A stretch of DNA of 64,000 nt from contig NZ_NCSQ01000174.1 in assembly GCF_002105465.1 (NCBI RefSeq), positions 173,069-237,068 on the forward strand, read 5' to 3'. Position 1 is the first letter of the stretch. Each line of letters opens with the position of its first letter. The position numbers and the translations under genes are program-made. The notes beneath the pieces were generated by a model, which was not told the origin of the DNA, ran no database searches, and worked only from the letters and a program-made list of their open reading frames with translations. Shown in pieces: positions 45,599 through 54,751 of the stretch. This DNA is from Aquidulcibacter paucihalophilus. Lineage in GTDB: Bacteria > Pseudomonadota > Alphaproteobacteria > Caulobacterales > Aquidulcibacteraceae.

Positions 45599-46477
45599 CT
45601 AGCGCGTCGGGACAGGGGTTTCGCCGCGATAGTCATAGAAGCCGCGGTCGGTTTTGCGGCCAAGCCAGCCGGCTTCGACATATTTCACCAGAAGTGGACA
45701 GGGGCGATACTTTGTGTCGGCCAAGCCTTCATTCAGGATTTGCATGATCGACAAAATCGTATCGAGGCCGATAAAGTCAGCCAGTTCCAATGGTCCCATC
45801 GGGTGGTTAGCACCCAGACGCATCGCCTTATCAATGCCTTCCACCGTGCCGACGCCTTCATACAAAGTGTAGACGGCTTCGTTGATCATCGGGATCAAGA
45901 CGCGATTGACGATAAAAGCCGGGAAATCTTCGGCATTTGTAATGGTCTTGCCCATGGCCGTGACCACGGCGGTGGCCGCCTCATAGGTTTCTTCATTGGT
46001 GGCAAGACCACGAATGACTTCCACCAGCTTCATCATCGGCACTGGGTTCATAAAGTGCAGACCAATGAAACGCTCTGGCCGGTCGGTCGACGAACCCAGC
46101 CGCGTGATGGACAGGGATGAGGTATTAGACGAGAGAATCGTATCGGGACGGACGATGCCGCACAGCGACTTAAAGATCGCCCGCTTCACATCTTCCTTCT
46201 CACTGGCCGCTTCAATCGCCAAATCGATCGAAGAAAGGTCTTCAATCGCCGTTGTGGTTACGATGCGGGCCAAGGCAGGGGCGATTTCGGCATCCTTAAT
46301 CAAGCCACGCGCCGCCTGACGGGTCAAATTACGCTCAATCAGGGCGCGGCCTGCGTCCAACTTCTCTTGGGAGATGTCGTTCAGGAAGACATCATATCCT
46401 GCCAAAGCCGCAACATGGGCAATGCCATTCCCCATTTGACCCGCGCCAACAACGCCAATTGTCTTGATTTGTGCCAT
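45599..46477 (-). CDS. hbdA: 3-hydroxybutyryl-CoA dehydrogenase
   Basis: 292 residues. The N-terminal NAD Rossmann domain has GAGQMGNGIAHV; SSNTSSLSIT and HFMNPVPMMKLVEVI contain the catalytic Ser/His/Glu region; the C-terminal all-helical domain includes FIVNRVLIPMINEA and HPMGPLELADFIGLD. It interconverts acetoacetyl-CoA and 3-hydroxybutyryl-CoA in fatty-acid or PHB metabolism. It is stand-alone here, whereas in many alphaproteobacteria it follows etfBA, which lies 7 kb away. An inverted repeat (AACTGC/GCAGTT, 46507-46525) sits just upstream of its start. Confidence 0.92.
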   Translation of the reverse strand: MAQIKTIGVVGAGQMGNGIAHVAALAGYDVFLNDISQEKLDAGRALIERNLTRQAARGLIKDAEIAPALARIVTTTAIEDLSSIDLAIEAASEKEDVKRAIFKSLCGIVRPDTILSSNTSSLSITRLGSSTDRPERFIGLHFMNPVPMMKLVEVIRGLATNEETYEAATAVVTAMGKTITNAEDFPAFIVNRVLIPMINEAVYTLYEGVGTVEGIDKAMRLGANHPMGPLELADFIGLDTILSIMQILNEGLADTKYRPCPLLVKYVEAGWLGRKTDRGFYDYRGETPVPTR

Positions 46478-46693
46478 TTGATGGAAAGACCTGCCCTTTG
46501 ATATCTAACTGCTTTCTTCGCAGTTGCAGCAAGCTAAGCGCGAGGCGCGATTACGGCAAGCACCTTGTGCTGCAAACGACGCACTTCAGCGGCATGGCCC
46601 TTGCACTCTACCCATCGTAACAGCGTTGGCCGTCCCGTTTCGGATCGTTCCGGTGGCACGACGCTTCTGAATTTTGACGACCAGGAGGACTAG

Positions 46694-47086
46694 ATGGCCA
46701 ATTCAATCGACCTACACGTGGGCCGCCGCTTGCGACGCCGCCGTCGTCTGATGGGCATGACCCAACAGCAATTGGCCGATAGCGTCGGTATTCGCTTCCA
46801 GCAGATCCAGAAATATGAATGTGGTGCCAACCGCATCACCGCCAGCCGCTTGTTTGAACTAGCCGGTGCGCTTTCGATTGCCGTACAATATTTTTATGAT
46901 GGTTTATCTACCATGACGGCCGCCAATGAGCCGCCAGCCAATGATGATGAGATCGGACCCGAAGTTCTGCGTCAAAAAGAAACGCTGGAACTGATCCGCG
47001 CCTATTACCGTCTGGGCGAGCGCCCACGGCGCCGCCTTCTGGACCTGGCTAAGGCCCTGAAGGACGACGCCACCGACGCAGCTTAA
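46694..47086 (+). CDS. XRE-family regulator, PraR-like
   Basis: 130 residues with an HTH at about residues 9-65 (VGRRLRRRRRLMGMTQQQLADSVGIRFQQIQKYECGANR split over the turn) and a C-terminal region that ends in RRRLLDLAKALKDD. Length and layout match the alphaproteobacterial PraR/PhrR group, which regulates biofilm, quorum-sensing or adaptation genes. AGGAGGA precedes ATG 46694. It is divergent from hbdA and convergent with the YHS gene, 14 bp away. Confidence 0.85.
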   Translation: MANSIDLHVGRRLRRRRRLMGMTQQQLADSVGIRFQQIQKYECGANRITASRLFELAGALSIAVQYFYDGLSTMTAANEPPANDDEIGPEVLRQKETLELIRAYYRLGERPRRRLLDLAKALKDDATDAA

Positions 47087-47100
47087 TCGCTTAAGCGCTT

Positions 47101-47562
47101 CTATTTCTTCAAAACAGTCGGCCAGTTACGGTTGGCAACAGCAATGTTGCCAGCCGTATTTTGCTGCCAGCGTGCTTGCACGTCCTTGTTGTAATTCAAA
47201 TATAGCTTTCCGCCCACAATGGCCCACGCATTGGGGTCGATCCCCGCCGTATAGCCTTGGCTGACTGCCCACGCGCAATAGCCGCCAAATTGTGGGGCAT
47301 AACGGGCCGGATTGGCTGCAAAGGCGTCGCGATTGGCGGCGCTTGAGAATTGAAACTCCGCACCCTGATAATTGACCTTGAATTGCGAGGTGCCTTGGAC
47401 GGGCTTTCCAGCGGTAAAATAGGCCACGGGGTCATAGCCCTTGATGGCGACATTGGAGCCAAAACTGGTCCAGATCGGTGCTTTGTCGGCCAAAGCCGGG
47501 CCAGAAATCGCCAAGGGGCTGAGGGCGAGTGCTAAAATCAAGGCGAGCTTAAGGGTTTTCAT
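47101..47562 (-). CDS. Exported YHS-domain protein
   Basis: 153 residues from ATG 47562, preceded by GGAAAGGA. A signal peptide (MKTLKLALILALALSPLAI, cleavage near ALADK) leads to a YHS domain (residues about 30-90): AIKGYDPVAYFTAGKPVQG, then FSSAANRDAFAANPARYAPQFGGYCAWAVSQGY. Such proteins are periplasmic and may bind metals. It is downstream of the DoxX-like gene, 70 bp apart, and probably co-transcribed. Confidence 0.85.
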   Translation of the reverse strand: MKTLKLALILALALSPLAISGPALADKAPIWTSFGSNVAIKGYDPVAYFTAGKPVQGTSQFKVNYQGAEFQFSSAANRDAFAANPARYAPQFGGYCAWAVSQGYTAGIDPNAWAIVGGKLYLNYNKDVQARWQQNTAGNIAVANRNWPTVLKK

Positions 47563-47632
47563 GGGGGTATCCTTTCCGTGAATAAGATGTTGGATGGGGT
47601 TATGAAGGGGGCGGAGTCGCCTCAGGCGGGGA

Positions 47633-48151
47633 TTAGATCGCCGGTTGGATCCGTGGGCTTGGTTCAGACTGCATCGGCGCATCGGCCACAAAAATTCGAC
47701 GCAAATCCCCTAAAAGACCCAGAATGTCAGGCAAGCGAATGCCAATCAGCACCACAGAACCAGCCAATAAGGTTGCAGCTGCGGCAAAAAGGCCGCCACC
47801 ATCATGGTTGGGGTCAATCCCCAAGGGCGTGAACAAATGGAAACTGACTGCGCCGGCCATCACCGCAAAGGCAATCAAGGCACCCAGGGCATTCAATCGC
47901 TGCAGGCGCGGCAACAAGCCTACGATCAACAGGGTTGAAGCCAAAAGCTCTGCCGAGCCAATCACATATTGGCTAAAGAGACCGGTATGGGCAAACAGCC
48001 CCGGCAACCCTAAAGAGCCTGCCCACCCATCCAAAGCCCCGAAAATCACCTGGGTCTTAGGGTGGTCGGTAAACTTGTAACGCAAGCTATCGAGAAAAAT
48101 GGCAGCGCCAAAAACCGAAATGGCCGTGGCCGCAATGTTCTTTAACTTCAT
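47633..48151 (-). CDS. DoxX-like membrane protein
   Basis: 172 residues with four membrane helices. LFSQYVIGSAELLASTLLIVGLLPRLQRLNALGA resembles DoxX/DoxD family membrane proteins. A soluble C-terminal tail of about 30 residues ends it. GGAGG precedes ATG 48151. Followed by the YHS gene. Its redox or sulfur role is not proven. Confidence 0.65.
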   Translation of the reverse strand: MKLKNIAATAISVFGAAIFLDSLRYKFTDHPKTQVIFGALDGWAGSLGLPGLFAHTGLFSQYVIGSAELLASTLLIVGLLPRLQRLNALGALIAFAVMAGAVSFHLFTPLGIDPNHDGGGLFAAAATLLAGSVVLIGIRLPDILGLLGDLRRIFVADAPMQSEPSPRIQPAI

Positions 48152-48256
48152 GGCCGTGGCCTCCTGATCGTGTCTTGCAAGAGGATACGGGGGCAGATTG
48201 GGTCTGGTTACAGGGGTTAGGCTTTATGTTAAAAAAGGGCGCTGCTCGTCGGTTGT

Positions 48257-48619
48257 CTAACCCACAGGCTTGAGGGCCTGCCAGGCAACATAGGCCAGAA
48301 ACGGTAGGCCGATGAGGTCAACCAGCGCGATGCTGCGCAGGCTGGGCGGAGAGCCTGCCGCCCAAAACAGCCACAGAAATGAGAGCATGCTGAAGCCAAC
48401 GGCGCATGTCGCCAGTTGCCGTACCTCCGGTCGCACGGCAGCCCAGACACAGATCAGGCACACGACCAAAAACAAGGCTGCGCGATGCTGGAACAGCAAG
48501 AAGAGCGGCGAAGTCGCCTCCACCCGATAGAGCTTGGTGATCAAAGCAGGCCGAAACAGCGCCAAGGCCGGGATAACATGCACGAGCAGAAGCGCGACCC
48601 AACTTACCTGCGTCAACAT
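48257..48619 (-). CDS. Small membrane protein of unknown function
   Basis: 120 residues from ATG 48619, with GAGGGG upstream. Four membrane helices; a central Arg-containing segment between helices. No motif recognised. It is divergent from the GntR-type regulator, with 75 bp between starts that include a perfect palindrome, so it may be controlled by that regulator. Confidence 0.6.
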   Translation of the reverse strand: MLTQVSWVALLLVHVIPALALFRPALITKLYRVEATSPLFLLFQHRAALFLVVCLICVWAAVRPEVRQLATCAVGFSMLSFLWLFWAAGSPPSLRSIALVDLIGLPFLAYVAWQALKPVG

Positions 48620-48673
48620 CTTTGCCCCTCCTTCATAAAGAGGGCCCATAGACTATCCTCTTGTAACATGTCA

Positions 48674-48685
48674 ATAACATGTTAT
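48674..48685. promoter_or_regulatory. Palindrome between a membrane protein and a GntR regulator
   Basis: ATAACATGTTAT is a perfect 12-base palindrome 9 bp before ATG 48695; a related TAACATG lies at 48664-48670. It could be an autoregulatory site for the GntR-family protein. Confidence 0.4.
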
Positions 48686-48694
48686 AAAGATTTT

Positions 48695-49372
48695 ATGGAT
48701 CAGCCCCCAAACCCGCGCCAAAGCGATCAGGCCCTTGCCTGCCTGAAACGTGAAATCATCTCGTGCCGCTTGGCACCTGGGGCGCATTTCTCTGAAATTG
48801 AATTGGCCAGCCGCTATGGTTTGGCGCGCGCTGCGACGCGGGCGGCACTCACACGATTGGCTGAAATGGGCTTGGTCCAGCCAGTGCCCCGTCATGGCTT
48901 TGTGGTGACGCCCATCACGTTGGCTTCCCTCAAAGACGTGTTTGAATTGCGCTTGATGGTTGAACCACAGGCCGCCGCAATGGCCGTCGGCAAGATTGAT
49001 CCGGCCCGTCTGCGCGCCCTCAATGCCGCCCCACACTTGGCCAAGACGGCAAGCGACCAGCTGGCCTTTGTTGACAGCAATCGGGCTTTTCATGCCGAAA
49101 TCGCCAAGGCCAGCGGCAATCGCAGGCTGGCCGCTTTGTTGGAAACCTTGGCCGATGAGATGCAACGCTTGGTCCATCTTGGCCTGTTTGGCCGGCCCGG
49201 TAATGAGGTCAATCAACGCGATGCCGATGCCCAGCATGAGGCCTTAATCCAAGCCTTTGAGGCCGGTGACGCGAAGGCGGCAGAGCGTGCGGCCCGCGAT
49301 CATATCGAGCATTCGCGGGGCTTGGCGATGGATCAAATCATGCAGGGCTTTGTCCCGCTCAAGCTCGCATAG
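48695..49372 (+). CDS. GntR-family (FCD-type) transcriptional regulator
   Basis: 225 residues from ATG 48695. The N-terminal winged helix includes LKREIISCRLAPGAHFSEIELASRYG and VQPVPRHGFVVTP. The C-terminal FCD domain carries FELRLMVEPQAA, then His-containing NRAFHAEIAKASGN and AARDHIEHS, the usual metal/ligand His set. Such regulators respond to organic acids. It is 12 bp upstream of the broken gamma-carbonic-anhydrase gene and divergent from a small membrane protein. Confidence 0.88.
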   Translation: MDQPPNPRQSDQALACLKREIISCRLAPGAHFSEIELASRYGLARAATRAALTRLAEMGLVQPVPRHGFVVTPITLASLKDVFELRLMVEPQAAAMAVGKIDPARLRALNAAPHLAKTASDQLAFVDSNRAFHAEIAKASGNRRLAALLETLADEMQRLVHLGLFGRPGNEVNQRDADAQHEALIQAFEAGDAKAAERAARDHIEHSRGLAMDQIMQGFVPLKLA

Positions 49373-49384
49373 GGGAGGCAAAGG

Positions 49385-49894
49385 ATGTTTTCACGTGGTC
49401 ATGATGTCATTTTGGACGAGCCCGCTTTGATTCACCCCACCGCTTTGATCTATGGCAAAGTGCGGATCGGCAAGGGCGCGTCCATTTTTCCCTATGTCGT
49501 GATGCGGTCTGAAGTCCACGAAATCCGCATTGGCTGTCGCACCAATATTCAAGACTTCGTGATGCTCCATGTTGGTCATTCGACGCCGACCGTGATTGGT
49601 GATGATTGCTCTATCACCCATCATGTGACTTTGCATGGCTGCGAAATTGGCGACCGCTGCTTGATCGGCATTAATTCCACCATCATGGACGGGGCGAAAA
49701 TTGGGGCTAATTCGATTGTCGCCGAGCACAGTCTGGTGCGGCAAGGGCAAATATTTCCTTAAAACTCCGTCATCGCCGGGGTCCCGGCACGCCTCATCAA
49801 AACAAGAGACTGCTCTGAAGCCAATCGGATAAACGCCCAAATCTACGAAACCATCGCCCGTGGCTATGCCGAAGGCCGAGACCGGATTGGGTGA
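49385..49894 (+). pseudogene. Gamma-carbonic-anhydrase-like gene with an internal stop
   Basis: A left-handed beta-helix hexapeptide-repeat protein of the gamma carbonic anhydrase/YrdA family. The first 125 codons are open, with VMRSEVHEIRIG, HVGHSTPTVIGD and ITHHVTLHGC holding the metal His set. Codon 126 (49760-49762) is TAA. The same frame continues without shift as NSVIAGVPARLIKTRD and further, ending at TGA 49892-49894, which is the normal family C-terminus of about 45 residues. The break is therefore a single nonsense codon. The truncated product keeps all repeats and metal ligands, so it might still fold. A sequencing error cannot be excluded. Confidence 0.75.
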
Positions 49895-50079
49895 GGGATG
49901 ATGGAAAGCCCGTGTGCTTGAAGAAAGCCACACCGCGCAGTGCGCGGAACGGCTCGATGCCTCGCTTTGCTCACACACGATTAAAGCCGTTGCCTTTGCC
50001 TAGGCCTAGCCTCTGGCAAATGAGAACCAAATAGAGAAATCACGTGAAGCCGCACTACCCGCATCGGCAACCCGCCCCC

Positions 50080-50331
50080 TCACCGTTTGCGTCGCCAGTA
50101 GGTGAAGGGCTCTTGATAGATGTCTTGGTCCAAATCGGTGATCAGGCCTTGCAGGCGGGCTTGGGCGTCTTTGACGCCTTGGTTATAGAAGAGCGGGCCG
50201 ATTTCTGCAGCCATAAAGTCTAACAAGGCCTCAATCGCCAGATTGCCGACTGGCTCGTCAAAGTTTTCGGCGCAGAATTGTTCCAGCGAGGTGACGGCCT
50301 CTTTGCGAAGGGCGGGGGTTAAGGGCTTCAT
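50080..50331 (-). CDS. DUF2164 family protein
   Basis: 83 residues. EQFCAENFDEPVGNLAIEALLDFMAAEIGPLFYNQGVKDAQA matches the small DUF2164 family over its full length. No function is known. It follows the broken gene after 185 bp on the opposite strand and lies 30 bp upstream of pheA on the same strand orientation order kdsB, pheA, then this gene. Confidence 0.8.
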   Translation of the reverse strand: MKPLTPALRKEAVTSLEQFCAENFDEPVGNLAIEALLDFMAAEIGPLFYNQGVKDAQARLQGLITDLDQDIYQEPFTYWRRKR

Positions 50332-50361
50332 GGCAAAGGGGCCTTTTGAAACGGGGTAGGC

Positions 50362-51222
50362 TTAAGCGCCTGCCTCCAGCTTGCGGAAGGGATGGGCCTT
50401 ATAGACGCCCAAGATTTTCAACTCGGCGGAGAAGAATTTCAATTCCTGCAGCGCCAATTGCACATTTCGCTCGTTCGGATGGCCTTCAATATCGGCATAA
50501 AATTGGGTGGCGTTAAAGCTGCCGCCGATCTGATAGCTTTCCAGCTTTGTCATGTTCACACCATTGGTCGCAAACCCACCCATCGCCTTGTACAAAGCGG
50601 CGGGAATATTGCGCACTTGGAAGACAAAACTGGTGATGCATTTGCCGTCTTCGAGGTCGGCATCCTCCGGCGTGGCCGAAAGAATGACAAAGCGGGTGGC
50701 ATTGTGGGGTTCATCCTCCACATCTGCGCGCAGAATGGGCAGGTCGTAAAAGGCTGCGGCCAAGGCAGAGCCGAGGGCTGCAACACTCTTGTCGCCCATC
50801 TCGCTGATTTCGCGCACAGCCCCGGCGGTGTCGGCGGTTTTCACCGCTTCTGCGCCTAGTTCACGGATGATCTTGCGGCACTGGCCCAGCGCCATGGGAT
50901 GCGAGCGGATCTTTTTGATGTCGGCCAGGGTCGCACCTTTAACGCCGACCAATTGGTGGTGAATGGGGGCGAAATATTCCCCCACGATATAGAGGCCAGC
51001 TTCGGGTAGAAGGTGGTGCACATCGCCAACCCGACCGGCCAAAGTGTTTTCAATCGCAATCATGGCGCGCACCGCTTTACCGCTGGCAACAGCTGCAAAC
51101 GCATCTTCAAAGGTTTGGCAGGGCAAAGGCTCTAAGGAAGGGCAAGCCGCTTTGGCCGCCGCGTGGGAATTGGCCCCCAACTCGCCCTGAAAGGCGATTT
51201 TACCTTCAACAAAGTCACTCAC
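50362..51222 (-). CDS. pheA: Prephenate dehydratase
   Basis: 286 residues from GTG 51222, chosen because AGGAG lies 9 bp upstream and GTG overlaps the kdsB stop; an upstream GTG at 51243 would extend it. The dehydratase domain begins IAFQGELGANSH and contains the catalytic Thr in NATRFVIL. The C-terminal ACT domain binds phenylalanine (KLESYQIGGSFNATQFYADIEGH). It converts prephenate to phenylpyruvate. Downstream of kdsB in an operon that may end with DUF2164. Confidence 0.93.
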   Translation of the reverse strand: MSDFVEGKIAFQGELGANSHAAAKAACPSLEPLPCQTFEDAFAAVASGKAVRAMIAIENTLAGRVGDVHHLLPEAGLYIVGEYFAPIHHQLVGVKGATLADIKKIRSHPMALGQCRKIIRELGAEAVKTADTAGAVREISEMGDKSVAALGSALAAAFYDLPILRADVEDEPHNATRFVILSATPEDADLEDGKCITSFVFQVRNIPAALYKAMGGFATNGVNMTKLESYQIGGSFNATQFYADIEGHPNERNVQLALQELKFFSAELKILGVYKAHPFRKLEAGA

Positions 51223-51977
51223 GATGCCTGCTCCTGGTACCACGCTCTGGCACCTTCTAAATGTTCGGGTGTGTCGACGCCCTTGGGGAATTCATCGACC
51301 GCGCGCGCCACAATCGTCATGCCCAATTCAAGGGCACGCAATTGTTCCAGTTTCTCGCGCACTTCCAAAGGCGATGGCGATGCAGCAACAAAATGCGCCA
51401 AGGCACGCCGCCGCCAAACATAAAGGCCCACATGGCGCTGGATCGGTCCTGGCCCGGTGGGTGCGTCCGCCCGGGTGAAGTAGAGGCAGCGACCCGTTGT
51501 CGCACCCCCTTCTGTCGTGTCTGGCCACGAAACCACGGCCTTCACAACATTGGGATCGGCCCGCTCTGCCGGATCGGTGCTGGGGGATACCAAGGTTGAG
51601 AGCGCCGCATCGGGCGCATCTTCAAGGGCCGCAAGGGCCTGTTGGATTAAGGCCGGGTTCAGGGTGGGCATATCGCCCTGCAGATTGATGATCGGATCAA
51701 AATGGCCATCGGGGTCTAATTCGGCCAAGGCAGCATGAATCCGGTCCGATCCAGAGGGCAAATCTGGGTCTGTTAGCACCGCCATTGCGCCCGCTTCTTG
51801 GGCGGCTGCGACAATTTCAGCCTCACCAGCGGCAACAGCCACCGGGCCAAGCTTGGCCAGAAAGGCGCGCTCAATCACCCGTGCAATCATCGGTTTGCCC
51901 GCAATATCGGCCAAAGGCTTGCCGGGCAGCCTGGTTGCGGCCAAGCGTGCGGGGATGACGATAAGGGGTTGCGACAT
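51219..51977 (-). CDS. kdsB: CMP-KDO synthetase (3-deoxy-manno-octulosonate cytidylyltransferase)
   Basis: 252 residues from ATG 51977, with AAGGGT upstream. It activates KDO for lipid A inner-core synthesis using CTP. IPARLAATRLPGKPLADIAGKPM, the PSGSDRIHAAL loop and NLQGDMPTLNP are the family signatures; RHVGLYVWRR follows. Overlaps pheA by GTGA. The linked gene order kdsB-pheA occurs in several alphaproteobacteria. It is divergent from the cytochrome c gene across 207 bp. Confidence 0.93.
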   Translation of the reverse strand: MSQPLIVIPARLAATRLPGKPLADIAGKPMIARVIERAFLAKLGPVAVAAGEAEIVAAAQEAGAMAVLTDPDLPSGSDRIHAALAELDPDGHFDPIINLQGDMPTLNPALIQQALAALEDAPDAALSTLVSPSTDPAERADPNVVKAVVSWPDTTEGGATTGRCLYFTRADAPTGPGPIQRHVGLYVWRRRALAHFVAASPSPLEVREKLEQLRALELGMTIVARAVDEFPKGVDTPEHLEGARAWYQEQAS

Positions 51978-52184
51978 GGTGATGACCCTTTGCGAGCAGG
52001 CGTTCTTAATGCCCAAAGCCAGAGAATGCGAGCCTATGTCTGCGCGGTGCCACAGCACAAACTGTTGAAAGCCGCTGAGACGCATGCCATAGGACAGTCC
52101 AATACGCAAAGTCCGCCAAACACCCTTGAAAAGAGGGCGGGCGGTTCGAGACAAACACGCGACAACAGGGATATTAGCACCGTT

Positions 52185-52904
52185 ATGAGCAGCAACAATC
52201 TGTGGTTCAACATGGTAGCTGGCGCCTTACTGGCGACCGGCTTGGGCATTATGGGCCTTCGTACTTTGGGTGATATGGTCTATGCCAATGATACAGCGGC
52301 CGTAGGCTTTCCGGTAGAAGTTGCGGAAGTGCCCGCAGGTGGTGCAGAGGCCGCAGCCGGTCCTGAGCTCATGCCAGACTGGGGCACGCTTTTGGCAGAC
52401 CCCGCCAAAACCGCAGAATTGGTTGCTGAAGGCGACAAGCTGCACAAGGTTTGCTCGTCCTGCCACAATGTAGAGCCCGGCAGCGCCAACAAGACTGGCC
52501 CGATGCTGTATGGCATTATGGGGCGGGTGGCTGGCACCCATGCAGGCTTTGCCTATTCGGATGCGATGAAGGCCTATGGCAAGGCCTGGGATTACGATGG
52601 CCTTTATAATTTCTTGAAGGCCCCGAAGGGCTATATCAAAGGCACCGCCATGGCCTATGCTGGCATGGGCAAGTCCTCAGACCGTGTTGCTCTGGTTGCG
52701 TATCTGCGCTCGCTGTCGCCATCGCCAGCGGCCTTGCCTGCGCCAGACCCAACCCGTGATCCGGCACAAGCCGCTGCTGCGGCTGCGGCAGCAGCCGCCC
52801 CTGCAGCTGTGCCTGCAGACGGTGCCGCTCCCGCAGCTGAAGGTGCTGCCCCTGCCGCCGCGCCAGAAGCCGCTGCACCAGCAAGCGAAGCGGCACCAAA
52901 ATAA
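52185..52904 (+). CDS. Membrane-anchored c-type cytochrome with Ala/Pro-rich tail
   Basis: 239 residues from ATG 52185. An N-terminal membrane anchor (about residues 7-27), then an acidic linker and a class I cytochrome domain with heme-binding CSSCH at 90-94 and distal Met in YAGMGKSSD. It resembles CycM-type cytochromes that link the bc1 complex to oxidase. After about residue 180 the protein becomes almost only Ala/Pro/Glu, about 55 residues, an unusual tail that may span the periplasm. Start has AGGGA upstream. It is followed by etfBA. Confidence 0.85.
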   Translation: MSSNNLWFNMVAGALLATGLGIMGLRTLGDMVYANDTAAVGFPVEVAEVPAGGAEAAAGPELMPDWGTLLADPAKTAELVAEGDKLHKVCSSCHNVEPGSANKTGPMLYGIMGRVAGTHAGFAYSDAMKAYGKAWDYDGLYNFLKAPKGYIKGTAMAYAGMGKSSDRVALVAYLRSLSPSPAALPAPDPTRDPAQAAAAAAAAAAPAAVPADGAAPAAEGAAPAAAPEAAAPASEAAPK

Positions 52905-52965
52905 ATCTGGTCGGCTCTCGCAGCCGGTCCATATTGAGATCTCACTCAAACAAAAATTGGAAACT

Positions 52966-52990
52966 GGGGCAAGTTAGGTTAACTTGCCCC
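52966..52990 (+). terminator. Strong hairpin between cytochrome c and etfB
   Basis: Perfect 11-base arms GGGGCAAGTTA and TAACTTGCCCC around a 3-base loop (GGT). It ends 34 bp before the etfB start. No U-run, so it may be a weak terminator of the cytochrome gene, a transcript-stability element or an operator. Confidence 0.5.
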
Positions 52991-53024
52991 GTTAAACCAA
53001 AAGCTCACTCAGTGGAGACGCCCC

Positions 53025-53771
53025 ATGAAAGTCCTCGTACCCGTCAAACGGGTCATTGATTATAACGTGAAGGTCCGCGTGAAGCCCGATCAAACCGGGG
53101 TGGACTTGGCCAATGTCAAAATGTCCATGAACCCATTCTGCGAGATCGCTGTTGAAGAAGCGGTGCGTCTGAAGGAAAAAGGTGCTGCGACTGAGATTGT
53201 TGCGGTGTCGATCGGCCCACAACAGGCTCAAGAAACCATCCGCACGGCTTTGGCCATGGGTGCAGATCGGGGCATTTTGATCCAGACCGATGACGATTTA
53301 GAGCCTTTGGCAGTGGCGAAATTGCTGAAAGCTGTTGTTGCGGAAGAAGCCCCAGAATTGGTTCTGATGGGCAAGCAAGCCATTGATGGCGACAACAACG
53401 CCACCGGCCAAATGATGGCGGCCCTCTTGGGCTGGCCACAAGCCACTTTTGCTTCGAAAGTTGAGATTGCCGATGGCAAAGCCACTGTCACCCGCGAAAT
53501 CGACGGTGGTTTGCAGACTTTGGAAGTCGCATTGCCAGCAATCGTCACCGCAGACTTGCGGTTGAACGAGCCGCGCTATGCCTCTTTGCCAAACATTATG
53601 AAGGCGAAGAAAAAGCCAATCGACGTCAAATCGACTGGTGATTATGGCGTCGATGTTGCGCCACGTCTGAAAGTTTTGAAAGTGACAGAGCCACCCAAGC
53701 GCGCAGGCGGCATCAAAGTTGAAAGCGCCGAGCAATTGGTCGGCAAACTCAAAGAAGCAGGGGTCCTCTAA
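53025..53771 (+). CDS. etfB: Electron transfer flavoprotein, beta subunit
   Basis: 248 residues. It binds AMP and forms the ETF heterodimer that carries electrons from acyl-CoA and other dehydrogenases to ETF-quinone oxidoreductase. [21 protein letters not shown] at the start, [13 protein letters not shown] in the middle and the C-terminal AKKKPID match EtfB. ATG 53025 is preceded by GGAGA. It overlaps etfA by one base. Confidence 0.96.
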   Translation: MKVLVPVKRVIDYNVKVRVKPDQTGVDLANVKMSMNPFCEIAVEEAVRLKEKGAATEIVAVSIGPQQAQETIRTALAMGADRGILIQTDDDLEPLAVAKLLKAVVAEEAPELVLMGKQAIDGDNNATGQMMAALLGWPQATFASKVEIADGKATVTREIDGGLQTLEVALPAIVTADLRLNEPRYASLPNIMKAKKKPIDVKSTGDYGVDVAPRLKVLKVTEPPKRAGGIKVESAEQLVGKLKEAGVL

Positions 53772-54715
53772 TGGCTGTTCTCGTTGTTGCTGAGCACGAT
53801 AATGCGTCGGTAAAGGACGCAACCAACAAGACCATCACTGCCGCTTTGGCTTTGTCCTCAGATGTCGATGTCCTGGTCGCAGGTCTTGGCGCTGGTGCTG
53901 CCGCTGCGGCTGCAGCCGGTATTGCAGGCGTCCGCAAGGTCCTCCACGCTGAAGGCGCCGCCTTTGAGCAAGGCGTGGCAGAAGCAGTTGAAGGCCTCGT
54001 CGTGCCTTTGATGGCCACTTATGACGCGGTTTTGTTTGCGGCCACCGCAACCGGCAAGAACGCGGCCCCCCGCATCGCTGCAGCTTTGGACGTATCGCCC
54101 ATCTCGGAAATCCAAGAAGTGGTGAATGCGACGACGTTCGTGCGCCCAATCTATGCTGGCAATGCGCTAGAAACGATTGAAACCTCAGATGCCAAGAAGG
54201 TCATCACCGTCCGCACCACCGCTTTTGCGGCTGCAGGGGCAGGCGGGTCGGCCTCGGTCGAAACCGTCACGGCTGGTGCGCCTTCGGCTCATGTGACCTT
54301 TAAGGGTGCTGAGATCGTCAAGTCTGACCGTCCAGAATTGGCAGGCGCCAAGCGCGTCGTGTCAGGTGGTCGCGCCATGGGTTCGGCTGACGAATTCCAC
54401 AATGTGATTGAGCCTCTGGCCGACAAATTGGGTGCCGCGGTGGGTGCCTCGCGCGCTGCCGTGGATGCAGGCTATGCACCAAACGACTATCAAGTCGGCC
54501 AAACCGGCAAGGTTGTTGCGCCAGAGCTCTATGTAGCGGTGGGCATTTCCGGCGCCATCCAGCACTTGGCCGGCATGAAGGATTCCAAGGTCATCGTCGC
54601 CATCAATAAAGATGCCGACGCGCCAATCTTTGCGATTGCAGACTATGGCTTGGTGGCTGACTATAAGTCAGCTGTGCCAGAACTGATGGGTGAATTGGCC
54701 AAGGCTGGCCTCTAA
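53771..54715 (+). CDS. etfA: Electron transfer flavoprotein, alpha subunit
   Basis: 314 residues, holds FAD of the ETF dimer. The family signature [17 protein letters not shown] with preceding [12 protein letters not shown] and [11 protein letters not shown] is present. Its AUG overlaps the etfB stop by one base, giving coupled translation. It ends 36 bp before a good intrinsic terminator. hbdA, the common third gene, is elsewhere at 45.6 kb. Confidence 0.96.
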   Translation: MAVLVVAEHDNASVKDATNKTITAALALSSDVDVLVAGLGAGAAAAAAAGIAGVRKVLHAEGAAFEQGVAEAVEGLVVPLMATYDAVLFAATATGKNAAPRIAAALDVSPISEIQEVVNATTFVRPIYAGNALETIETSDAKKVITVRTTAFAAAGAGGSASVETVTAGAPSAHVTFKGAEIVKSDRPELAGAKRVVSGGRAMGSADEFHNVIEPLADKLGAAVGASRAAVDAGYAPNDYQVGQTGKVVAPELYVAVGISGAIQHLAGMKDSKVIVAINKDADAPIFAIADYGLVADYKSAVPELMGELAKAGL

Positions 54716-54751
54716 GCCTCCCATCAGCCTTCGGGCAGAAAAGCAAAACCA

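Noticed and set aside
47088..47097. CGCTTAAGCG palindrome between convergent genes as a terminator
   Set aside because: No loop and no U-run, so it cannot form an intrinsic terminator.
49391..49978. A long minus-strand frame opposite the broken gamma-carbonic-anhydrase gene
   Set aside because: Antisense shadow with no domain; the plus strand shows the clear family sequence.
52766..52900. GC-rich Ala-coding repeats as a tandem repeat or CRISPR-like element
   Set aside because: It is the in-frame Ala/Pro-rich tail of the cytochrome gene, with irregular codons and no repeat-spacer order.
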